Shown: positions 35,491-44,433, numbered from the stretch's first letter. The stretch: 64,000 bases of DNA from Streptomyces rhizoryzae (GCF_023155275.1 NZ_JALMUV010000040.1:19330-83329); one strand, 5' to 3'. The notes: a model not told the origin generated them from the letters alone. Made by a program: numbers and translations.

Positions 35491-36045
35491 ATGCTGCACG
35501 GTGTCGATGTCAGCGCCTACAACACCGATTACTCCGCCAAGGGCCTGGACTTCGTCTTCATCAAGTCCACCGAAGGCCGCTCCTACGTCAATCCGCACCA
35601 GTCGGCACAGGCGGCGCGGGCCCGCGAAGCGGGTGCCCTGGTCGGTTTCTACCACTTCCTGTGGCCGGGGAATATCGCTGCCCAGGCGCGGTATTTCGTG
35701 GAGAAATGCGCCTCCCTCCAGGGCGATCTGCTGGCCGCGGACTGGGAGACCACCGGGTCCGGTACGCACGCCAGCACCGCGCAGAAGGACCAGTTCCTGC
35801 ACGCGGTCAAGAAACTCCGCCCCAGCCACCGCGTGCTGCTCTACTGCAACCGCGATTTCTGGCTGCACAAGGACACCTCGTCCTATGCCGGGGACGGGCT
35901 GTGGATCGCCGACTACGTCTCCGCCGGGCACCCGCGGATCAAGGCGAAGTGGCGTATCCACCAGTACGCCGACTCCCCGCTGGACAAGAACGTCGCGGCT
36001 TTCGGCAGCAAGGCCGAGCTCAAGAAGTGGGCGCACCCCGCATAA
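35491..36045 (+). CDS. GH25-family lysozyme (N,O-diacetylmuramidase type)
   Basis: A compact 184-residue glycoside hydrolase family 25 domain that cleaves between MurNAc and GlcNAc. The conserved acidic residues are in HGVDVSAYN, FIKSTEG, and the catalytic pair in LLAADWETTG. It ends with RIHQYADSP, a family hallmark. There is no signal peptide or wall-binding domain, unlike secreted lysozymes, so it may be cytoplasmic, released by lysis, or exported otherwise. ATG at 35491 with GGAGG 7 bases upstream. nadE follows on the same strand. Confidence 0.88.
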   Translation: MLHGVDVSAYNTDYSAKGLDFVFIKSTEGRSYVNPHQSAQAARAREAGALVGFYHFLWPGNIAAQARYFVEKCASLQGDLLAADWETTGSGTHASTAQKDQFLHAVKKLRPSHRVLLYCNRDFWLHKDTSSYAGDGLWIADYVSAGHPRIKAKWRIHQYADSPLDKNVAAFGSKAELKKWAHPA

Positions 36046-36141
36046 GCTTCTCCGGAGAATCCGCACACGCCTGCCGACACTCCGCGTGACATCGCCGCGC
36101 GGTGCGGGAACAGCGCGTGACGAAAAACGTGAGGAGCACCG

Positions 36142-36972
36142 GTGACGGACCCGGCGGCCACGGCCCTGCAACAGGAAATAGCCCAGGAACTCCAGGTGAC
36201 CGCGGAGTTCGACGCCGAGCGGGAGATCGAGCGCCGGGTGTCCTTCCTCACGGCGCAGCTGACCTCCACCGGTCTGCGCTCCCTGGTCCTGGGCATCAGC
36301 GGCGGGGTGGACTCCACCACCGCCGGCCGGCTGTGCCAGCTCGCGGTGGAGCGGGCCCGCGCCGGCGGCCACGACGCGGTGTTCTACGCGATGCGGCTGC
36401 CCTACGGCGAGCAGGCGGACGAGAAGGACGCCCAGCGGGCGCTGGAGTTCATCCGCGCGGACCGCCTGCTGACCGTGGACGTCCGCCCGGCCAGTGACGC
36501 GGCGCTGGACGCGGCGGTGGCCGGCGGAGTCGCCTTCCGCGACGCCCACCACCAGGACTTCGTGCACGGCAACATCAAGGCCCGGCAGCGCATGATCGCG
36601 CAGTACGCGGTCGCCGGCGCGCACGCCGGCCTGGTCGTGGGCACCGACCACGCGGCCGAGGCGGTCTCCGGCTTCTTCACCAAGTTCGGCGACGGGGCGG
36701 CCGACGTGGTGCCGCTGACCGGGCTGACCAAGCGCCGGGTGCGGGCCGTCGCCCAGGCCCTGGGCGCCCCCGCCGAGCTGGTCCACAAGGTCCCCACCGC
36801 CGACCTGGAGACCCTGGACCCGGGCAAGCCCGACGAGGACGCGCTCGGCGTCAGCTACGACCAGATCGACGACTTCCTGGAGGGCCGGCCGGTCGAGGAG
36901 ACCGCCTTCCAGGCGATCGTCCGGCGCTACCGCCTCACCGCCCACAAGCGCGCCCTGCCCCTCGCGCCCTGA
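36142..36972 (+). CDS. nadE: Ammonia-dependent NAD+ synthetase
   Basis: Catalyses the last step of NAD+ synthesis, amidating deamido-NAD+ with ATP and ammonia. The 276-residue protein lacks a glutaminase domain. The PP-loop is LGISGGVDSTT (about residues 50-60); VGTDHAAEAVSGFFTKFGDG and the C-terminal VPTADLE and DEDALGVSYDQIDDFLEG are typical of the dimeric NadE class. GTG at 36142 follows GAGGAG. Length matches E. coli NadE (275). It stands alone or follows the lysozyme gene by 96 bases. Confidence 0.96.
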   Translation: MTDPAATALQQEIAQELQVTAEFDAEREIERRVSFLTAQLTSTGLRSLVLGISGGVDSTTAGRLCQLAVERARAGGHDAVFYAMRLPYGEQADEKDAQRALEFIRADRLLTVDVRPASDAALDAAVAGGVAFRDAHHQDFVHGNIKARQRMIAQYAVAGAHAGLVVGTDHAAEAVSGFFTKFGDGAADVVPLTGLTKRRVRAVAQALGAPAELVHKVPTADLETLDPGKPDEDALGVSYDQIDDFLEGRPVEETAFQAIVRRYRLTAHKRALPLAP

Positions 36973-37159
36973 GGCCCCGGGGCGCGGCCGCCGCCGCGCC
37001 CCGCACCCGCCCGCACCCGCAGATCGCGCACCGGCCGGTCACGCACCGGCCAGGCTGCCGTCACCGGCCCGGTGCACAACCATGGGCCGAAGCGGGCATA
37101 GATCCGGTCATGGGAAGCCGCGAAGTCCGATCGGAAGATCAACTGTCAGTGGGGCCGCT

Positions 37160-37165
37160 TACTCT
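37160..37165 (+). promoter_or_regulatory. -10 element of a probable leaderless promoter
   Basis: TACTCT followed by seven bases and the ATG at 37173. The AGGA between them is too close to the ATG to act as a normal ribosome binding site. Confidence 0.45.
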
Positions 37166-37172
37166 CCAGGAC

Positions 37173-37535
37173 ATGGGTGACGCACGCCTGCACGAACTCC
37201 AGACCGCGCTGACCACCGCCACCGACCTGGCCTCCGCGCTCCGGTCGGCGCCGACCCGGCGGGACGCCGACCAGCTCGTCGACGTCCTCCGCCAGGCGCT
37301 GACCGCCGCCCGCTCGCTGGGCGCCGCCACCGCCGGCCCGACCGGCTGCGCCCTGCACCCGCACGGCGCCGTGGACCCCCTCCACGGCGATCCGGAGGAC
37401 CCCCTGCCGCCGGGCTACGGCAAGTGCCTGCTCTGCAACGACCGCCGGCGCCGGGCGGACGCGCAGCATCCGCACGTCCGCCCGCACGCCCGCCCCCGGC
37501 CGCGCCCGGACTGGCGCCGCCGGCTGTCGGCCTGA
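37173..37535 (+). CDS. Small protein with a CxxC motif, unknown function
   Basis: A 120-residue protein. The first half is helical with heptad-like leucines (LHELQTALTTATDLASALRS, VDVLRQALTAARSL). The second half is Pro/Gly/Arg-rich with KCLLCND, a CxxC that could bind metal, and a basic tail. I do not recognise a family. In-frame starts at 37110 and 37149 would lengthen it, but the ATG at 37173 is favoured by a TACTCT element 7 bases upstream. It is convergent with the ccdA-dsbA operon. Confidence 0.6.
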   Translation: MGDARLHELQTALTTATDLASALRSAPTRRDADQLVDVLRQALTAARSLGAATAGPTGCALHPHGAVDPLHGDPEDPLPPGYGKCLLCNDRRRRADAQHPHVRPHARPRPRPDWRRRLSA

Positions 37536-37559
37536 CCGGCCCGGCCCGGCCGGAGGGTG

Positions 37560-38465
37560 TCAGTCCCGGCCCGCGGGCCGGTCGGCGCCGCCGGAGCCGG
37601 GGCGGTCCGCGCCGGGGCCACCGGGCTCCGGCGCGGTGTCCGGTGTGCGCTCCGGCCGCAGCGCGATCCGGCCCAGCACCGCGGCGACGGCCAGCGCCGC
37701 CAGGGCCAGCAGCACCGCGTCCGGGACGCCGTTGCCCAGCCGGGCCGCCCAGTCCTCCAGCCGGGCCTCGGCGTCCGCGTCCAGGAGCCCCGGCAGCGCG
37801 CTGGTCCCGTTGAAGACCAGGAACAGCACGCCGATGCCGATGAAGAACAGCCCGGAGACCAGCGAGGTGGTGTGCAGCCGCAGCCGGCCGGCGGTCAGCT
37901 CGCGGCCGCGCAGCCAGCGCCGGGTGCCGAGCCGGAAGCGGTCCCACAGCAGCGCCAGTACGAACAGCGGCAGCGCCATGCCCAGGGCGTAGACCGCCAG
38001 CATCGAGGCGCCGTGGACGGGCGAGCCGCTGACCGCCGTCACGGTGAGCACCGCGCCCAGGATCGGGCCCGCGCAGAAGCCGGCCAGACCGTAGACACAG
38101 CCGAGCAGGAAGGTGGACAGCGCGGTGCGCGGGGTGATCCGGGCGGCGGCGGCCTGGGCGCGCCGGGAGGCGAAGCCGAGGCCCAGGATCTGCGCCAGGC
38201 CCAGCGCGATGACCAGCCAGCCGCCGAGGGCGACCAGCAGGTCGCGGTGGCCGTTGAAGAGCCGGCTGGCCGCGGTGCTCGCCGCGCCCAGCGGCACCAG
38301 CGTCGTCGCCAGCCCCAGGTAGAACACCCCGGTACGGGCCAGCAGCCGGCCGGGGCTCGCCAGCGAGTAGGCGAAGAACGCCGGGAGCAGCAGGGCGCTG
38401 CACGGGCTGACCAGCGCGAGCGCGCCGCCCAGGAAGGCGGCGAGGTAGCCGATGTCGGCGGTCAC
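37560..38465 (-). CDS. ccdA: Cytochrome c biogenesis / thiol-disulfide transporter CcdA
   Basis: CcdA passes electrons across the membrane to extracytoplasmic thiol proteins. The 301-residue protein has six to seven helices and the two conserved cysteines: SPCSALLLPAF (C22) and LLGCVYGLAGFCAGP mid-protein, which has an extra cysteine. A long Ala/Pro/Asp tail is appended (EPGGPGADRPG). The GTG start at 38465 overlaps the stop of the dsbA-like gene as GTGA, so the pair is translationally coupled. It probably keeps its DsbA-like partner, or cytochrome c ligation, in the right redox state. Confidence 0.9.
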   Translation of the reverse strand: MTADIGYLAAFLGGALALVSPCSALLLPAFFAYSLASPGRLLARTGVFYLGLATTLVPLGAASTAASRLFNGHRDLLVALGGWLVIALGLAQILGLGFASRRAQAAAARITPRTALSTFLLGCVYGLAGFCAGPILGAVLTVTAVSGSPVHGASMLAVYALGMALPLFVLALLWDRFRLGTRRWLRGRELTAGRLRLHTTSLVSGLFFIGIGVLFLVFNGTSALPGLLDADAEARLEDWAARLGNGVPDAVLLALAALAVAAVLGRIALRPERTPDTAPEPGGPGADRPGSGGADRPAGRD

Positions 38466-39235
38466 TTCCCGGCCCCCGCGCCGCCGTGCTTCCCGGCCTC
38501 GGCGGCGGCCTGCTCGATGGCCTGCCCGAAGACCTCGGTCTCCTGCGCGCCGGCGATCGGCCGGCCGTTGACCAGGAAGGACGGCGTGGACTGGACGCCG
38601 AGCCGGTAGCCCTCGTCCTGGTCCTTCTTCAGGGCGGCCGCGGCGGCCGGGCTGTCGAGGTCGGCGCGGAACTTCGCCAGGTCCGGCACCCCGGCGGTGC
38701 GGGCCAGGTCGGCCAGCTTGTCCTCGGCGAGCGCGTCGCCCTTGCGGGTCGTGGCGTAGAGCAGGTCGTGCAGCTGCCAGAACTTCCCCTGCCGGCCGGC
38801 CGCCCAGGAGGCGCGGGCGGCCCGCTCGGAAGCGGCGCCGAAGACCGTGAAGTTGCGGAACTCGATGCGCAGGGTCCCGGCGTCCACGTACTTCTTGATC
38901 AGCGCGGGCTGGGTCTCGCGGGTGAAGCGGCCGCAGAACGAGCACTGGTAGTCGGCGTACTCGACCAGCACCACCGGGGCGTCCGGCTTCCCGGCGGCGA
39001 GCGGGTCGCCCGGGATCCGGCGGCTGGTGCGCCGGGCGAGGTCGTCGTACAGCTTGCGCTGGTCGGCGTCCTCCTGGGGCGCGGCGGAGGCGGGGGGCCC
39101 GGCGGCGGTGCCGGGGTCCCGGCCGTGCTCGACGGCCTTGCCGACCGCGACGGCGATGGCGATCACCGCCACCACGAGGGCGAGCACCGCGCCGATCGCG
39201 GCGGCCTTGCGGGCGGGTGAGGCGGAAGTGGGCAT
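38462..39235 (-). CDS. DsbA-family membrane-anchored thiol oxidoreductase
   Basis: A 257-residue protein with an N-terminal membrane anchor (about residues 11-33), a Pro/Ala linker, and a thioredoxin fold of the DsbA/BdbD type. The active site is YQCSFCGRF (C98, C101) and the cis-proline loop is QSTPSFLVNG. It probably forms or isomerises disulfides in secreted proteins. The ATG at 39235 has AGGAG at 7 bases. It overlaps ccdA downstream by a GTGA junction, and a small secreted protein gene precedes it by 59 bases. Confidence 0.92.
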   Translation of the reverse strand: MPTSASPARKAAAIGAVLALVVAVIAIAVAVGKAVEHGRDPGTAAGPPASAAPQEDADQRKLYDDLARRTSRRIPGDPLAAGKPDAPVVLVEYADYQCSFCGRFTRETQPALIKKYVDAGTLRIEFRNFTVFGAASERAARASWAAGRQGKFWQLHDLLYATTRKGDALAEDKLADLARTAGVPDLAKFRADLDSPAAAAALKKDQDEGYRLGVQSTPSFLVNGRPIAGAQETEVFGQAIEQAAAEAGKHGGAGAGK

Positions 39236-39294
39236 GCGAAAGCTCCTGTCGTACAAGGGAATTGCGGGAAGGGCGGCCTGGGGTGGCCGGCGTC

Positions 39295-39723
39295 CTATAT
39301 CCGCAGTACGGGCAGGAGGGCGGCGGGGTCCGCGGCGGGCGCGCCGGTGGGCGGGCGGGCCAGGGCGCAGCGGGGCGGGAGCGCGGCGGCGAGCGGCCCG
39401 GCCGCGGTGGGGTCCGGGGCGAGCGGCTCACCGCGCGGCGGGGCGGGCAGCGGGGCGGCCTCACCGGGGTCCGGTGCGTGGCGGCCGGAGCACCGCTTGA
39501 GGGAGTCGGCGACGGCGACGGGCGCGGCGCCGGCCCGCTCGGCGGCGGGGTACGGGGCCCGTTCGGGGGCGGTGTGGCGCCCCTCGGCGGTGGCCGCCGC
39601 GGCCACCGCCGCGCGGGCCGCGGGCCGGTCCTGGGGGCCGCCGGTCCGGCAGAGCAGCGGCCCGAACGCGACGGCCAGGAGGAGCAGCAGGGTCAGCGTC
39701 GCCGAGCGGCGCAGCCGGTGCAT
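39295..39723 (-). CDS. Putative secreted protein, unknown function
   Basis: A 142-residue protein beginning MHRLRRSATLTLLLLLAVAF, a clear signal or anchor helix. It continues as low-complexity Ala/Pro/Arg with three cysteines (C25, near 75 and near 116). No family is recognised. The ATG at 39723 has a strong GGGGGAGGGA site. It heads a likely operon with dsbA and ccdA, which makes it a candidate redox substrate or accessory factor; this is inference from position only. The 344 bases upstream (39724-40067) hold short TTTGGCGG repeats and no gene. Confidence 0.65.
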   Translation of the reverse strand: MHRLRRSATLTLLLLLAVAFGPLLCRTGGPQDRPAARAAVAAAATAEGRHTAPERAPYPAAERAGAAPVAVADSLKRCSGRHAPDPGEAAPLPAPPRGEPLAPDPTAAGPLAAALPPRCALARPPTGAPAADPAALLPVLRI

Positions 39724-40067
39724 GGTCCCTCCCCCTCGCTGTCGGTCCGTGGCGGTCGCGGTCGAACATCCCATCCTACGGACCGCCGGGCCCCGCGGGC
39801 GGCGGTGGCACAGCTCACCCCCGTACGCCCCCTCGTTTGATGGCATTTCGTCCGGGCTTTGGCGGTATGCCGCCTTTGGCGGGTGGCGGTCCGGCCTGCC
39901 ATAGTCGTCCGCGGCGACCCCCGCCGACGCGGGCCAGGTCGCCTTCCGGCCGCGCGGGCCACCCCCTTCCGCCCGCCCCGGTCCGGGCGCTGGGGCTCAC
40001 CCCGCGGCAACCCCGCGGGCGGGCCCCGGTCCCGTTCCCGGGCCCCGCAGCGGGCGCCGCGGCGCGG

Positions 40068-40595
40068 TCAGCGGTCGCCGACCCGGACCTCGAACCAGGT
40101 GGTCTTGCCGCGCGGCAGCAGGTCCACGCCCCAGCGGTCGGAGAGCTTGTCGACGAGGAACAGCCCGCGGCCGCTGACGTCCGTGGCCTGCACGGGCATC
40201 AGGCACGGCAGCCCGCGCGAGGGGTCGCGCACCTCCACCCGGATCCAGCCGCGGCGGCGCAGTATCCGCAGCCCGAACGCGCGCGCGCCGGTGTGCCGGA
40301 CGGCGTTGCCGACCAGCTCGGAGACCAGCAGTACGGAGTGCTCGGTCAGCTGCGGGGAGAGCGACCACTGCTTGAGGAGGATGGCGGCGGTCAGCCGGCG
40401 CGCGGTCCGGGCGGACTGCGGGCGCGAGGGGAGCCGGACCTCGTCCACGGCCGGGTCCCCGACCACCTCGGGCCCGGTGGGGACCGGACCGGCGGGGGCC
40501 GGGACCGCCGCCCCGTCCGCCGGGGGGGTGGCCCGGTCCGCGGCGGCCGTACCGCTGTGCGGCCGCGGCTGCTCCATTCCTTCGAGGCCCGCCAT
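40068..40595 (-). CDS. ATP-binding protein, RsbW/SpoIIAB-type anti-sigma kinase fold
   Basis: A 175-residue protein. About 60 residues of Ala/Pro-rich N-terminus lead to a GHKL ATPase domain with N-box ELVGNAVRHTGAR, the D-box region RVEVRDPSRGLP and G-box DVSGRGLFLVDKLSDRWG. Streptomyces have dozens of these small proteins. Some are anti-sigma factors, and many have no known partner. No sigma factor or antagonist lies nearby. The ATG at 40595 is chosen; an ATG six codons later (40577) is possible. The 273 bases upstream to echA hold no gene. Confidence 0.8.
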   Translation of the reverse strand: MAGLEGMEQPRPHSGTAAADRATPPADGAAVPAPAGPVPTGPEVVGDPAVDEVRLPSRPQSARTARRLTAAILLKQWSLSPQLTEHSVLLVSELVGNAVRHTGARAFGLRILRRRGWIRVEVRDPSRGLPCLMPVQATDVSGRGLFLVDKLSDRWGVDLLPRGKTTWFEVRVGDR

Positions 40596-40868
40596 GCCCC
40601 CATCATGGCCGCTCCTCGCCGCCGCGGGGGGCCGAACCCGCGGAATCCGTTGTCCGGAACCGCCGGCTCCGGCCTCTCCCACGACATATGCCAACGGCAG
40701 CCGGGACCGGTCCCACCCAGCTGACCTGGGAAGACACCCGGTGGGCGGCGGGCCGGCGGGGGATGCCGGGGCGGCTCCCTTACGGGGTGACGACGCTTTC
40801 CGCAATTCGCCCACACGAGGCATGGCGTACCGGCCACGGCCCCAGCCGCCCCGTCAACACCAGGCGTC

Positions 40869-41636
40869 TCAGCGGAACTTGGCCTTGCCCGGCCCCTCCT
40901 CGACGAAGCTGCGCATCCCGGTCTCCCGGTCCTCGGTGGCGAACAGCCCGGCGAACCAGTTGCGTTCGATCGTCAGCCCGGTGTCGATATCGGTCTCCAG
41001 ACCGGCGTCGACGGATTCCTTGGCGGCCCGCAGCGCCAGCGCCGGTCCGGCCGCCAGCCGCGCCGCCCAGGCGTGCGCCTGCGCGTGGACCTCGGCGGCC
41101 GGCACCACCCGGTCCACCAGCCCCATGGCCAGCGCCTCGTCGGCCTTCACGTGGCGGCCGGTGAAGATCAGGTCCTTGGCCTTGGACGGGCCGACCAGCC
41201 GGGCCAGCCGCTGGGTGCCGCCGGCGCCCGGGATCAGGCCGAGCAGGATCTCCGGCTGGCCCAGCTTGGCGTTGTCGGCGGCGATCCGGAAGTCGGCGCA
41301 GAGCGCCAACTCGCAGCCGCCGCCGAGGGCGTAGCCGGTGACCGCGGCGACCACCGGCTTGGGGATCCGGGCCACCGCGGTGAAGGAGTCCTGGAGGGCC
41401 TTGGACCGCAGGACCATGGCGGTGTGGTCCATGGCCTGCATTTCCTTGATGTCCGCCCCGGCGGCGAACACCTTCTCGCCGCCCCAGAGCACCACGGCGC
41501 GGATGTCGTCGCGCCGGCCGGCCTCCTCGGCCAGTTCGCGGAGCCGGTCCTGGGTGGCGACGTCCAGGGCGTTCATCGGCGGGCGGTCCAGGCGGATGGT
41601 GCCGACGCCGTCGGCGGCTTCGAGATGCACAGTCAT
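40869..41636 (-). CDS. Enoyl-CoA hydratase/isomerase family protein
   Basis: A 255-residue crotonase-fold enzyme acting on acyl-CoA. The oxyanion hole comes from KVFAAGADIKEM and YALGGGCELALC. The catalytic Glu region is GQPEILLGLIPGAGGTQRL. Residue pattern and length fit beta-oxidation enoyl-CoA hydratases (EchA), but crotonases vary widely and the substrate is not fixed. The ATG at 41636 has TAACCT 6 bases upstream and no ribosome binding site, so the mRNA is probably leaderless. Confidence 0.88.
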   Translation of the reverse strand: MTVHLEAADGVGTIRLDRPPMNALDVATQDRLRELAEEAGRRDDIRAVVLWGGEKVFAAGADIKEMQAMDHTAMVLRSKALQDSFTAVARIPKPVVAAVTGYALGGGCELALCADFRIAADNAKLGQPEILLGLIPGAGGTQRLARLVGPSKAKDLIFTGRHVKADEALAMGLVDRVVPAAEVHAQAHAWAARLAAGPALALRAAKESVDAGLETDIDTGLTIERNWFAGLFATEDRETGMRSFVEEGPGKAKFR

Positions 41637-41642
41637 GCGGGC

Positions 41643-41648
41643 AGGTTA
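41643..41648 (-). promoter_or_regulatory. -10 element before the enoyl-CoA hydratase gene
   Basis: TAACCT lies on the minus strand with only six bases separating it from the echA-type ATG and no purine-rich ribosome binding site in that gap. Confidence 0.45.
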
Positions 41649-41704
41649 GTACGCGTTAACGCCGCGCGCCGCCCCGCCCCCGGCCGCCCGCCGGGGCCCC
41701 GGCC

Positions 41705-42925
41705 TTACCGCGCCCGCCACTGCGCCCAGGAGAGGTTCCAGTCGCTGAAGCCGTTGTCGGGCTGGATGGTGCGGTCGTGGGAGTTCTTGACGATGACCAC
41801 GTCGCCGATGAGGGAGTTGCGGTAGAACCACGCCGCGGGGGTGTCCGGGTCGCCGCCGCCGCGCCGGTCGTACAGGCCGACGCAGCCGTGGCTGGCGTTG
41901 CGGGTGCCGAACGTGTCGCGGCCCGACCAGTAGTTGCCGTGGATGAACGTGCCGGACGCGCTCAGCCGCATGGCGTGCGGGACGTCCTTGATGTCGTACT
42001 CGCCGCCGAAGCCGACGGTGTCGCCGTTCATCCGCGTCACCGGATGCTTCTCGCTGATCACCATGGTGCCGTTGTAGGTCTCGGTGCCGGGGGCCCCGGC
42101 GGTGATCGGCACGGTCTTGAGCCGCTTCCCGTCCCGCACCACCGTCATCTGCTTGGCGCGGGCGTCGACGGTGCTGACCTGGCTGCGGCCGATGGTGAAC
42201 GAGACCTGCTTGGACTGGGTGCCGTAGACGCCGGGGCGGCCCTCGACGCCGTCCAGGGCGAGCCGGAGGGTGACCTTGGTGCCGGGCGCCCAGTACTTCT
42301 CCGGGCGGAAGTCGAGGCGGTCGTTGCCGAACCAGTGGGCGGCGAGGGGGACGGCGGGCCGGGCGGTGACGGTGACGGCCTTCTCGACCGCCCGGGGGTC
42401 GGTGATGCCGCGGCTGAAGCGGATCGAGACCGGCATCCCGACGCCGACCTCCTGGCCGTTCTCGGGGCTGTAGGTGCCGATGAAGGTGTTCTTCGGCACG
42501 AGGGTGGTGAACGTGGCGTGCTCGGCGGCCTGCCGGCCCCGGGCGTCGACGGCCACCGCGTCGACGGTGTAGCGGGTCGAGGCGCCGAGGTGGGTGCTGG
42601 GCTGCCACCGGGCGCCGTCGCCGGATATCTGCCCGTCGACCGCATTGCCCTTGGCGTCGGTGACCGTGACCGAACGGAGCTTCCCCTTCCGGGCGGTGAC
42701 GGCCAGGGCGCCGCTGGTGGCCACGTCACGGGCGCCGTCGCGGGGCGCTATCTCCACGGCGGCCTGCGAGGCGGTGTCCGCGGGGCGGTGCGCGGGCGGC
42801 CCGGCGTCGTCGCCGCCGCAGGCGGAGACCAGCAGCATCGGGGCGAGCAGCAGGGCGAGCGGTCCGCCCGCGCGGCGCGCCCGCCGCCGGCGCACCGGCC
42901 CCCTCGGCATCGGCTGGACGTTCAC
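41705..42925 (-). CDS. L,D-transpeptidase lipoprotein (first of tandem pair)
   Basis: Makes 3-3 cross-links in peptidoglycan outside the cell. The 406-residue precursor has an Arg-rich start, a lipoprotein signal ending LLVSACGG, two immunoglobulin-like domains (YTVDAVAVDARG; SPENGQEVGVGMPVSIRFS) and a C-terminal YkuD catalytic domain. The active-site motif is HGNYWSGRDTFG followed by SHGCVGLYD, with nucleophile C348. The layout matches mycobacterial LdtMt2. The GTG at 42925 follows AAAGGGG at 7 bases. A paralogue lies 233 bases upstream on the same strand. Confidence 0.93.
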   Translation of the reverse strand: MNVQPMPRGPVRRRRARRAGGPLALLLAPMLLVSACGGDDAGPPAHRPADTASQAAVEIAPRDGARDVATSGALAVTARKGKLRSVTVTDAKGNAVDGQISGDGARWQPSTHLGASTRYTVDAVAVDARGRQAAEHATFTTLVPKNTFIGTYSPENGQEVGVGMPVSIRFSRGITDPRAVEKAVTVTARPAVPLAAHWFGNDRLDFRPEKYWAPGTKVTLRLALDGVEGRPGVYGTQSKQVSFTIGRSQVSTVDARAKQMTVVRDGKRLKTVPITAGAPGTETYNGTMVISEKHPVTRMNGDTVGFGGEYDIKDVPHAMRLSASGTFIHGNYWSGRDTFGTRNASHGCVGLYDRRGGGDPDTPAAWFYRNSLIGDVVIVKNSHDRTIQPDNGFSDWNLSWAQWRAR

Positions 42926-43158
42926 GACTGGCCCCTTTCCCCCTCGCACGGCCCGCGGCTGCGGTGCCCGGTCGCCCGGCTCACGGGTGCGGGCCAAGAT
43001 AACCACACCGCACCGACACTCAACTCCCCGGCCGGGCAACGGTTCAGTCCCGGTCGCGGGAGTGGGCGCGCGGGCATCCGTACGAGCGCTGTGCGGACGG
43101 CGCGGCGGCGCGCGGGCGGCAGCGGGCGGGGGGACGGGGGAACGGCGGGCGGCGGCGG

Positions 43159-44433
43159 TCAGCGCCGGGCGCTGCCCGCGCGCCAGGCGGCCCAGGGCAG
43201 GTTCCAGCCGCCCAGGCCGTTGTCGGGGGCGACGGTGCGGTCCGGGGAGTTCCGGACCTCGACGGTGTCACCGACGATGGAGTTGCGGTACAGCCAGCCG
43301 GCCGGGGTGTCCGGCCCGCCGCCCCGGACGTCCTTCAGGCCCACGCAGCCGTGGCTGGTGTTGAGGCCGCCGAAGACCTGCGGCGGGGCCCAGTAGTTGC
43401 CGTGCAGGAAGGTCCCGGACCGGGTCAGCCGCATGGCGTGCGGGACGTCGGGGATGTCGTACTCGGTGCCGAAGCCGACGGTGTCCCCGTCCATCCGGGT
43501 CACCGCGTGCCGCTCCAGGATCACCATCGTCCCGTTGTAGGTGGGGTTCTCGGCGTTGCCGGCGGTGACCGGCAGGGTGGCCACCACCCGGCCGGACCGG
43601 CGGACGGTGAGCGTGTGCCGGGCCGCGTCGACGGTGCTGACCTGGTCGCGGGCCACCAGGTACTGGAGCGTCTTGTGCTGCACCCCGTAGGCGCCCGGTC
43701 CGGTCCGCACCTCGCGCAGCCGCAGCCGGACGGTGATCCGGGTGCCCGGCCGCCAGCGGTAGCGGGGCCGGAAGTCCAGCCGCCGGTGGCCGAACCAGTG
43801 CGGCGCGATCTCCACGGCGGGCCGGGCGCTGACGGTGACCGCGCGCTCGACGGCCGCGCGGTCGGCGACCGGCCGGTTGAAGACCAGCGAGAAGATCAGG
43901 CCGGTGCCGACCGTGGTGCCGCTCTCCGGCGAGTAGTAGCCGATCACCCGGTGCGGGGGCGCGAAGGTGCTGAAGGTGGTGTGCCGGGCGGTGCGGCGGC
44001 CGGCGCCGTCCAGGGCGACCGCGTCGACGGTGTACCGGGAGGCGAGTTCGAGGGAGTCGGTGACCGGCCGCCAGATCGTCCCGTCGCGGGAGATCCGGCC
44101 GGCGACCGGCTGCCGGCCCCCGCCGCCGGTGCGGGTGACCTCCACCCGCTCCAGCCGCCCGTCCGGGACCCGGACCTCCAGCCGCCCGTTGGCCCGTACG
44201 CCGCGCGCGCCGTCGCCCGGGACGATCCGGATCGCCTCCTCGGGGGCGGGCGGCGGGCCGCCGAGGAAGAGGTCCCGCTCACCGCAGCCGGCCAGCGCGG
44301 CCGCGCCGGTGAGGGCGGCCAGCAGCACGCCGGCGGTGCGGCTGCGGCGGGGCGGGCGGGGTGCCGCCGGTGCGCGGCCCGCGGCGCGGCCGCCGGTGTC
44401 GTCCCCTGCTCGGTGCTCCTGATGGCCGGTCAT
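43159..44433 (-). CDS. L,D-transpeptidase lipoprotein (second of tandem pair)
   Basis: A 424-residue paralogue of the next gene, with a lipobox AALAGCGE, the same two Ig-like domains (GRLEVRVPDGRLERVEV; IGYYSPESGTTVGTG) and YkuD domain. The active site is HGNYWAPPQVFGG then SHGCVGLKD, nucleophile C363. Both end in the same W-rich helix (GWNLPWAAWRA). Divergence outside the catalytic motifs is substantial, so the duplication is old. ATG at 44433; CACAAT 7 bases upstream is a possible weak leaderless -10. It is divergent from glgX. Confidence 0.92.
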   Translation of the reverse strand: MTGHQEHRAGDDTGGRAAGRAPAAPRPPRRSRTAGVLLAALTGAAALAGCGERDLFLGGPPPAPEEAIRIVPGDGARGVRANGRLEVRVPDGRLERVEVTRTGGGGRQPVAGRISRDGTIWRPVTDSLELASRYTVDAVALDGAGRRTARHTTFSTFAPPHRVIGYYSPESGTTVGTGLIFSLVFNRPVADRAAVERAVTVSARPAVEIAPHWFGHRRLDFRPRYRWRPGTRITVRLRLREVRTGPGAYGVQHKTLQYLVARDQVSTVDAARHTLTVRRSGRVVATLPVTAGNAENPTYNGTMVILERHAVTRMDGDTVGFGTEYDIPDVPHAMRLTRSGTFLHGNYWAPPQVFGGLNTSHGCVGLKDVRGGGPDTPAGWLYRNSIVGDTVEVRNSPDRTVAPDNGLGGWNLPWAAWRAGSARR

